Below are positions 32,387 through 37,578 of a stretch of DNA of 37,578 nucleotides, in pieces; the first letter of the stretch is position 1; every line of letters starts with the position of its first letter. Origin of the DNA: Phaeovulum sp. (GTDB lineage: Bacteria > Pseudomonadota > Alphaproteobacteria > Rhodobacterales > Rhodobacteraceae); NCBI RefSeq assembly GCF_030684035.1, contig NZ_JAUXPI010000006.1:1-37578 (forward strand), read 5' to 3'. Both the position numbers and the translations under genes were made by a program. The notes under the pieces were generated by a model. The model had not been told where the DNA came from. It was given only the letters and a program-made list of their open reading frames with translations, and searched no databases.

Positions 32387-34027
32387 ATGCGACTGTTGCC
32401 ACTCATCTTCGTGATCGCGGGGCTTGCGGCACCCCTGTTCGCCGAAAACCGCGCCCTGATCATTGCCAATTCCAACTATAGGCAGGGCGAAGACCTGGCC
32501 ACTGCAACGCAGGTGCTCAGTGCGCGCGCACCGCTGGAGGCGGCTGGGTTCAAGGTGTTTGCCGGGGCCGATCTTGGCGCAGTCGCGGCGCGCGGCATAT
32601 TGGCCCAGATGTTGGCACAGGTCGCGCCGGGTGACCGGGTGGTGATCCTGCTTGCCGGGCATTTCGCCCGGTCCGGGCAGGAAAGTTGGTTTCTTGGCAC
32701 CGACGCGTTGCGGCCAGATCTTGCAACCGTTGGCGGGGCAGGGCTTGCGCTCGGAGATGTGCTGGAGATTGCCGCCACCGCGCCCGGCGGGGCGGTGCTG
32801 CTTCTGGGCACCGAGCCGCGCCAGCAGCCGCTTGGGCGCGGCTTGCAGCCCGGCATCGGCGCGCTTGAGATCCCGCAGGGGGTGACCGTGGTTCAGGGCG
32901 ACACGGCCGCAATTGCCACCTTTGCCGCGCAGCAACTGCCGCTTCCGGGGCAAAGCCTGAAAGCCAAGCTTTCGGTGCGCTCCGACCTCCTGGCGCAGGG
33001 GTTCCTCAGCGATCTGGTGCCATTCCTGCCGATCGGCCCTGGCACTCCCACCGGCCCCGTGGCCGATCCCTTTGCAACCGACCGGGCATTCTGGGAGGCG
33101 ACGCAGGCGCTTGCGACGCCCGAGGCCTATGATGCCTATGTGGCGCGCTACCCGAACGGGCTTCATGCCGCCGAGGCGCGCGCCGAGGCCGCGCGGATCC
33201 GTGCCGAGCCGGGGCGGCTGGCGCGACTGGCCGAAGATGCCTTGGGCCTGAGCCGCGACCAGCGGCGCGAAGTGCAGCGGCAACTGGCGCTGCTGGGCTA
33301 TGATCCGAACGGTATCGACGGGCTTTTCGGTCGCGGCACCCGCACCGCGCTGACTGCCTGGCAGCGTGCCAATGCCTTTGAGGCAAACGGCTACCTCACC
33401 CGCGCGCAGATCAACGAAATGGCGGCGCAGGCAAAGGTGCGCGCCGCTACGCTTGAGGCCGAGGCGCGCATCCGGCAGGCCGAACAGGAACAGGCCGACC
33501 GGCTTTACTGGAGCCAGACCGGGGCGGCGGGCGACGAACTTGGCCTGCGCGCCTATATGCGCCGCTACCCCGACGGCCTTTTCGCCGATCTGGCGGCCGA
33601 GCGGCTGGCGCTGTTCGACGCGGCACGCGCCGCAAATGCGGCGGCCGCCGACCGCGCCGAATGGGATCGTGCCGAGGCCGTGGGCACGCGCGAGGCCTAT
33701 GCGGGTTACCTCGCCGCCATGCCGCAGGGAAGCTTTGCCGACATCGCGCGCGAGCGTATCGCAGCGCTCGATGCGGCAGCTTCAGGCGAATCGGCGCGCG
33801 CCGAGGCCGAGGCCCGCGAACGGGCGCTTGGCCTGCCCGCGCTCGCGCTCAGCCTGATCGAGGCGCGGCTGGGGATGCTGGGGCTGGAACCCGGTGCCGC
33901 CGATGGCAACTTCGACGAGGAAACCCGCCGCGCCATCCGCCGTTTCCAGCAAGCGCGCGGGCTGACCGTCAGTGGCTATCTCGACCAAGACACGGTGGCG
34001 CAGCTTTTGTCCGGCGCAGGCAACTGA
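32387..34027 (+). CDS. Secreted caspase-fold pseudoenzyme with peptidoglycan-binding domains
   Basis: The 546-residue product has a signal peptide (cleavage after about A19, PLFA). Residues 20-180 resemble the peptidase C14 (caspase p20) fold: NRALIIANSNYRQGEDL, then VVILLAGHF with H92, and DVLEIAATAPGGAVLLLG. The catalytic Cys position, usually in a DACR-like motif, reads GTEPR (141-145), and the whole protein contains no cysteine, so it cannot be a Cys protease. Two peptidoglycan_binding_1-like domains follow (about 287-345 and 486-541). Between them and before them are three related repeats of the type Y..Y...YP.G.fA..A..R (about 236-271, 375-411 and 426-462). GGGGAGG lies seven bases before ATG 32387. 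It begins 25 bases after the PaaK-like gene but is probably unrelated in function. A periplasmic, cell-wall-associated binding role is likely. Confidence 0.82.
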   Translation: MRLLPLIFVIAGLAAPLFAENRALIIANSNYRQGEDLATATQVLSARAPLEAAGFKVFAGADLGAVAARGILAQMLAQVAPGDRVVILLAGHFARSGQESWFLGTDALRPDLATVGGAGLALGDVLEIAATAPGGAVLLLGTEPRQQPLGRGLQPGIGALEIPQGVTVVQGDTAAIATFAAQQLPLPGQSLKAKLSVRSDLLAQGFLSDLVPFLPIGPGTPTGPVADPFATDRAFWEATQALATPEAYDAYVARYPNGLHAAEARAEAARIRAEPGRLARLAEDALGLSRDQRREVQRQLALLGYDPNGIDGLFGRGTRTALTAWQRANAFEANGYLTRAQINEMAAQAKVRAATLEAEARIRQAEQEQADRLYWSQTGAAGDELGLRAYMRRYPDGLFADLAAERLALFDAARAANAAAADRAEWDRAEAVGTREAYAGYLAAMPQGSFADIARERIAALDAAASGESARAEAEARERALGLPALALSLIEARLGMLGLEPGAADGNFDEETRRAIRRFQQARGLTVSGYLDQDTVAQLLSGAGN

Positions 34028-34040
34028 CCGCCGGACATGC

Positions 34041-34075
34041 AAAAAGGCCGCCGGGTTGCCCGCGGCGGCCTTTTT
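34041..34075. terminator. Bidirectional Rho-independent terminator
   Basis: GGCCGCC (34046-34052) pairs with GGCGGCC (34064-34070); five A precede and five T follow, so it works on both strands. It serves the caspase-fold gene (plus) and rpmJ (minus), whose stops lie 14 and 19 bases away. Confidence 0.88.
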
Positions 34076-34093
34076 CGCGCACTCAAAGCGCGC

Positions 34094-34219
34094 TTAGCCC
34101 TGACGGGCCTTGAACCGCTTTTGCGTCTTGTTGATCACATAGACGCGGCCTTTACGGCGCACGATCTGGCAATCGCGATGACGCGTCTTGAGCGAGCGGA
34201 GCGAGTTACGGACCTTCAT
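34094..34219 (-). CDS. rpmJ: 50S ribosomal protein L36
   Basis: L36 is a small protein of the large ribosomal subunit near the peptidyl-transferase region. The 41-residue product reads [20 protein letters not shown] and then [20 protein letters not shown], the usual alphaproteobacterial form, longer than the 37-38-residue form and with only one Cys, so it lacks the four-residue zinc site. GGAGAA stands before ATG 34219. The gene is isolated from other ribosomal protein genes and ends at a bidirectional terminator. It is short enough to be missed by gene callers. Confidence 0.96.
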   Translation of the reverse strand: MKVRNSLRSLKTRHRDCQIVRRKGRVYVINKTQKRFKARQG

Positions 34220-34287
34220 CGGCCTTCTCCTTTTCGCGGCGCCGTCGCGCCTTGAACCATCATTTGCCCCCGAAGGGGCGGTGAACA

Positions 34288-34362
34288 TGGTGGGCGGTAC
34301 TGGGATCGAACCAGTGGCCACTACGATGTCAACGTAGTGCTCTACCGCTGAGCTAACCGCCC
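34288..34362 (-). tRNA. tRNA-Val (anticodon GAC)
   Basis: On the minus strand the acceptor strand GGGCGGT pairs with ACCGCCC, followed by A and an encoded CCA. The D arm (GCTCAGCGGTAGAGC), an anticodon stem CTACG/CGTAG around TTGACAT, and the T arm with GGTTCGATCCC are all present. The anticodon GAC reads valine codons GUC and GUU. Length is 75 bases with CCA. Confidence 0.96.
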
Positions 34363-34427
34363 ACATCCGCCCGATACCGCCTGCCCAAAAAGAAATAGGA
34401 CGCGGGCGGAACCGCGTCGGTGGACGG

Positions 34428-34456
34428 TCTATAAAAGGTAACGTGGCACCTTTCAA
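34428..34456 (-). promoter_or_regulatory. Promoter of the tRNA-Val gene
   Basis: On the minus strand TTGAAA (34456-34451) and TATAGA (34433-34428) are separated by exactly 17 bases, a good sigma-70 pattern in GC-rich DNA. The tRNA starts 65 bases downstream; rpmJ could be read from the same promoter. Confidence 0.6.
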
Positions 34457-34462
34457 GGGGTT

Positions 34463-34490
34463 TTGGCGGCGCGCGAAGGGGCGCTATAGT
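34463..34490 (+). promoter_or_regulatory. Candidate promoter of the N-formylglutamate amidohydrolase-like gene
   Basis: TTGGCG (34463-34468) and TATAGT (34485-34490) are 16 bases apart. The expected transcript start is about 14 bases before GTG 34511, leaving room for the AGGAG ribosome-binding site. The -35 match is partial. Confidence 0.35.
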
Positions 34491-34510
34491 GCAATGCGAA
34501 AGGAGCGCCC

Positions 34511-35380
34511 GTGCCAAGCGATACCGCCCCCATACCGCCCTACCGGCTGACGCTGCCAACCGGGCGCGCTTGCGGCCTGGTCGTTGCCTCGCCCCATAGC
34601 GGCAGCGATTATCCGCCGCAGATGCTGGCGCTTTCGCGGCTTGACAGGCTGACGCTGCGCAGCTCGGAAGATGCATTTGTCGAGCATTTGCTGCAGGCGG
34701 CGCCCACGCTCGGCGCACCGCTCATCGCCGCCCGTCTGCCGCGCGCCTATGTCGATCTCAATCGCGGCAGCGACGAGCTTGACCCGGCGCTGATCGAGGG
34801 GCTGCGGGGGCAGCGGCTCAACCCGCGCGTGGCTGCGGGGCTGGGGGTGATTCCGCGCGTGGTGGCTGCCGGGCGAGCGATTTATGCGGGCAAGATCAGC
34901 CGTGCCGAGGCGCAGGCGCGAATCGATACCGTCTGGCGGCCTTACCATGCCCGCCTCGCCACGCTGATGGCCGAAACCTATGCGGCGCAGGGGGTGGCGA
35001 TTTTGCTCGACGTGCATTCGATGCCACATGAGGTGATGGCAAGCCAGACCGGGCGGGTGCCGCAGATCGTGCTCGGCGATCGCTTCGGCGGTTCGGCAGC
35101 GCCTGCGGTGGTTGCGGCCATCGAGGCCGCCTTTGCCGCCGAGGGGCTGAGGGCGGCGCGCAACACGCCCTTCGCGGGTGCCTATATCGCGCAGGCCTAC
35201 GGTCGCCCGCGTTTCGGCCGCCATGTCGTGCAGGTCGAGATTGACCGGGCGCTTTACATGGACGAAAGCCGGATCGAGCCGAGCGCCGATTTCGATGCCT
35301 TCGCGGCGCTGATGGCGCGGGTGCTGGCGCGGATCGCGCCGCTTGGCGGCGCTGATGCGCTGCAATTGGCAGCCGAGTAG
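34511..35380 (+). CDS. N-formylglutamate amidohydrolase family protein
   Basis: The 289-residue product matches the FGase family, which in histidine breakdown hydrolyses N-formylglutamate to glutamate and formate. Family segments are VVASPHSGSDYPP, SSEDAFVEHLL, LPRAYVDLNRGSDELDP, WRPYHARLATLM, ILLDVHSMPH with the probable metal ligands, and NTPFAGAYIAQAYGRP followed by VQVEIDRALYMDE. The start is GTG 34511 with AGGAG seven bases upstream. No other hut genes are near, so a role outside histidine breakdown is possible. It ends two bases from the convergent dinB stop. Confidence 0.9.
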   Translation: MPSDTAPIPPYRLTLPTGRACGLVVASPHSGSDYPPQMLALSRLDRLTLRSSEDAFVEHLLQAAPTLGAPLIAARLPRAYVDLNRGSDELDPALIEGLRGQRLNPRVAAGLGVIPRVVAAGRAIYAGKISRAEAQARIDTVWRPYHARLATLMAETYAAQGVAILLDVHSMPHEVMASQTGRVPQIVLGDRFGGSAAPAVVAAIEAAFAAEGLRAARNTPFAGAYIAQAYGRPRFGRHVVQVEIDRALYMDESRIEPSADFDAFAALMARVLARIAPLGGADALQLAAE

Positions 35381-35382
35381 GC

Positions 35383-36639
35383 TCAGAGCAGGCTGCGGCC
35401 CTTGATGATCGCTTGCGGTCCGAAGCGGGCGCGGATGGCGTCGGTGGCGCGCTCGGCTCCGGCGCGGGTGGCGGCGGCGGGGTCCAGAAGGTCGCCCACC
35501 GGGTCGAGCGCTGGGGCCGGCAAAAGCTCCGAGAAGCCGACCCCGATCAGCCGGAACGGCCCTGGTTCGCGAACCCCCGCCAGCAACCCGGCGGCGGCGT
35601 GGTAGAGCGTGTCGGCCAGTTGTGCGGGGTCATGCAGGCTGATGCGGCGGCTGAGCAGGCTGAAATCGGCACGACGCAGCTTCAGCGTCACCACGCGGCC
35701 GACAAGGTGCATCGCTTTCATCCGGTCGGAAACCTTCTCGACCAGCCGCCAGAGGTGGGCGTCGAGCAAGTCGCGGTCGGCGGTGTCGGCGTCGAATGTG
35801 GTCTCGTTGGAGACCGATTTCAGCGCGGCATCCGGCGCGACGCGGCGGCTATCGAGACCGTGAGCAAGCCGCCAGAGCCGGTCGGAGGCGGCACCGAAGC
35901 GGCGGGCGAAGGCGGCACGGTCCTGGCGGCGGATATCGGCGAGGGTGCGAATACCAGCGGCGGCCAGCGCCGCCTGGGTGGCTGCCCCGACGCCCCAGAG
36001 AATCCGCACCGGTTTGTCGCGCAGGAAAGCCTCGGTATCGGCGCGCCCGATCACCGCGAAACCGCGCGGCTTGTCGAGATCCGAGGCGACCTTGGCGAGG
36101 AACTTGTTGTGGGAAAGCCCGACCGAAACGGTGACCCCCAGCTGTGTCTCGATATCGCGCGCGAGGCGGGCGAGGAGGACGGCGGGCGGGGCGCGGTGCA
36201 GGCGCTCGGTTCCGCTCAGATCAAGGAACGCCTCGTCAAGCGACAAGGGCTCGATCTGCGGGGTCAGGGCTTCGAACAGGGTGCGGATCTGGCGGGAAAC
36301 GGCGGCGTAGTGGCTGCCGCGGGGGCGGATCACCACCGCGTCGGGGCAGAGCTTGAGCGCCTGAAACATCGGCATGGCCGAGCGGACCCCGGCGATGCGA
36401 GCGATGTAGCAGCAGGTGGAAACGACGCCCCTTGTGCCGCCGCCGACGATCACCGGGCGGGCGGCAAGGGAGGGGTCGTCCCGCTTTTCGACGCTGGCAT
36501 AAAAGGCGTCGCAATCGACGTGGGCGATGGAGAGCTCGAAAAGCTCGGGGTGGGCAAGCAGGCGCGGGCCGCCGCAGGCGGGGCAGCGGGAGGCGGGGCT
36601 TTCAAAGCTGGCCAGACAATCGCGGCAAAGGGCGGGCAT
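35383..36639 (-). CDS. dinB: DNA polymerase IV with N-terminal zinc ribbon
   Basis: DinB is a Y-family translesion polymerase. The 418-residue product has the catalytic carboxylates in HVDCDAFYASVE (D42 and D44) and SLDEAFLDLSG, plus GVGLSHN-type VSVGLSHNKFLAKVASDLDKP and the little-finger region with SNETTFDADT. Before the polymerase is a short zinc-ribbon-like extension with C5, C8, C19 and C22 (CRDC and CPAC), absent from E. coli DinB but, from memory, common in Rhodobacterales. The ATG at 36639 gives this N-terminus; a longer frame upstream has no conserved sequence. No ribosome-binding site precedes it and a TATACT lies six bases upstream, so the mRNA may be leaderless. It is convergent with the FGase-like gene. 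Confidence 0.92.
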   Translation of the reverse strand: MPALCRDCLASFESPASRCPACGGPRLLAHPELFELSIAHVDCDAFYASVEKRDDPSLAARPVIVGGGTRGVVSTCCYIARIAGVRSAMPMFQALKLCPDAVVIRPRGSHYAAVSRQIRTLFEALTPQIEPLSLDEAFLDLSGTERLHRAPPAVLLARLARDIETQLGVTVSVGLSHNKFLAKVASDLDKPRGFAVIGRADTEAFLRDKPVRILWGVGAATQAALAAAGIRTLADIRRQDRAAFARRFGAASDRLWRLAHGLDSRRVAPDAALKSVSNETTFDADTADRDLLDAHLWRLVEKVSDRMKAMHLVGRVVTLKLRRADFSLLSRRISLHDPAQLADTLYHAAAGLLAGVREPGPFRLIGVGFSELLPAPALDPVGDLLDPAAATRAGAERATDAIRARFGPQAIIKGRSLL

Positions 36640-36651
36640 GGGGGGAGTATA
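36640..36651 (-). promoter_or_regulatory. TATACT -10 element at the dinB start
   Basis: On the minus strand TATACT (36651-36646) is followed by six C and then the dinB ATG at 36639. This spacing would put the transcript start on the ATG. No -35 match is visible in the G/C-rich DNA upstream. Confidence 0.35.
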
Positions 36652-36681
36652 GACGGGTTTTGGGGGGCTGGGGAGGGGGCA

Positions 36682-36695
36682 TAACACGCGTGTTA
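36682..36695. promoter_or_regulatory. Perfect 14-base palindrome, possible operator
   Basis: TAACACGCGTGTTA is a perfect palindrome, AT-bearing in a GC-rich neighbourhood, between dinB and the IS481-like gene. The layout resembles operators of TetR-type repressors. It is 43 bases upstream of the dinB start. No regulator gene is adjacent. Confidence 0.4.
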
Positions 36696-36834
36696 CGATG
36701 GGTAAGGGGTTGGTATCGTGGGGGAATGTGGCGGGCGTTAAGTGTTCCATCCCGGATGGTCACATAGATCCTCGGCGTTCTGCGTTTTTCATGGCAAGAT
36801 CGGTTCTGAGGGACATTCGGAGCGGGGTGCGGGC

Positions 36835-37470
36835 ATGTTGATCCATCTTCACAAGCAGGCGACGACGACGCCGAAGGTGCGGGCGTCGATCCAGGCCAGC
36901 ACAGAGCCTGCGTCATCCTTGGCGGAGCGGTTCGGGACGACCGAGCAGACCGTCTACAAATGGAAGCATCGCGACAGTGTGCATGACCGCAGCCATACGC
37001 CGCATCGGCTGCAAACGACCTTGACCCCGGCGCAAGAGGCGGTGGCGGTCGTTCTGCGAAAGACGCTGCTGGTGTCCATCGACGACCTGCTCGCGGTGGT
37101 CCGGGAGTTCCTGAACCCGGATGTGTCGCGCTCTGGCCTCGACCGCTGTCTGCGGCGGCATGGGGTGGGCAATCTGCGTGACCTGCAGGCGAAAGACCCC
37201 AGACCGAAGCATAAGGCGTTCAAAGCCTATGAGCCCGGCTACCTGCATGTCGACGTGAAGTATCTGCCTCAAATGGCGGACGAAACCTCGCGCCGATACC
37301 TGTTCGTGGCGATTGATCGGGCAACCCGCTGGGTGTTCGTCCGGGTCTTCAAATCCAAGACTGCCGCCAATGCCCGCCGATTTCTGCGCGATCTGGAACG
37401 GGCCTGCCCAATCCGGATCAGGACGGTTTTGACCGATAACGTCCTAGCTCGGGAACAAAACGCGGTTTAG
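36835..37470 (+). pseudogene. IS481-family transposase, 3' part missing
   Basis: The frame starts at ATG 36835 (MLIHLHKQATTTPKVRASIQ) and shows an N-terminal helix-turn-helix region (SLAERFGTTEQTVYKWKHRD) and the start of the integrase core: the first catalytic Asp in YLHVDVKYLP and the second in RTVLTDN. In IS481 transposases the second Asp is followed by GKEFTDR-like sequence; here the frame changes to VLAREQNAV and stops at 37470, so the rest of the core with the catalytic Glu is gone. The break lies near 37440. The element is therefore inactive alone. It stands at the right edge of the window. Confidence 0.85.
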
Positions 37471-37578
37471 GGCGTCAGATCACGGGGCATCCGAGCGACC
37501 GGATACCCATGGAATGGTTGCCCAAGCGGGCTCCGCCGTCAAGAAGTGGTCTCTTCCATAGCAAATACAGGGTCGGCC
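37441..37578. other. DNA beyond the IS481 break, no gene recognised
   Basis: After the point where the transposase frame departs from its family, about 138 bases show no recognisable gene. They may be the end of a second mobile element inserted into, or recombined with, the IS481 copy. No inverted repeat could be confirmed within the window. Confidence 0.4.

Overview
The window is about 37.6 kb of GC-rich chromosomal DNA from an alphaproteobacterium, most likely of the Rhodobacterales (Rhodobacter/Paracoccus-like). The grounds are the protein sequences, the order rsmB, heparinase-like gene, purH, lspA, DUF3035 lipoprotein, two M16 peptidases, mutL, rmuC, and an intergenic element around GGGATATTTGGAC. 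Both ends lie in insertion-sequence DNA: an IS1182-type transposase cut by the left edge, and an IS481-type transposase broken near 37440. The piece looks like an IS-bounded segment of a core chromosome. Species cannot be named from the sequence.

Layout. Bases 1-1377 are the transposase. Bases 1620-5135, minus strand, are a ribosome-biogenesis group (rbfA, truB, DUF1643, rpsO) with a membrane-anchored RTX calcium-binding gene placed before rpsO; pnp, usually next to rpsO, is not in the window. dapB (5233-6042, plus) faces a small SdhAF4-type gene (6104-6283). Bases 6356-18722, plus strand, are housekeeping: rsmB, heparinase II/III-like, purH, lspA, a lipoprotein, an active and an inactive M16 peptidase, mutL, rmuC and DUF3775. 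Bases 18647-20918, minus, are two saccharopine-dehydrogenase genes for lysine breakdown.

Bases 21046-32361 form the most coherent accessory system. An OmpR-type regulator and a soluble PAS hybrid kinase lie on the minus strand. Divergent from them is an operon for an AMP-forming acyl-CoA ligase, a complete Liv-type (HAAT) ABC importer (ATPase, two permeases, binding protein, second ATPase) and a second, PaaK-like ligase. Phased ACAA repeats lie in the divergent promoter region. The simplest reading is sensing, import and CoA activation of a carboxylic acid whose identity the sequence does not give.

Bases 32387-37470 hold a secreted caspase-fold protein without any cysteine but with two peptidoglycan-binding domains, rpmJ and tRNA-Val(GAC) on the minus strand, an N-formylglutamate amidohydrolase-like gene, dinB with an N-terminal zinc ribbon, and the broken IS481 gene. 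The best leads are the two-component/transport/ligase locus, the pseudo-caspase, the RNA hairpins inside the transport operon, and the rearranged rpsO neighbourhood.
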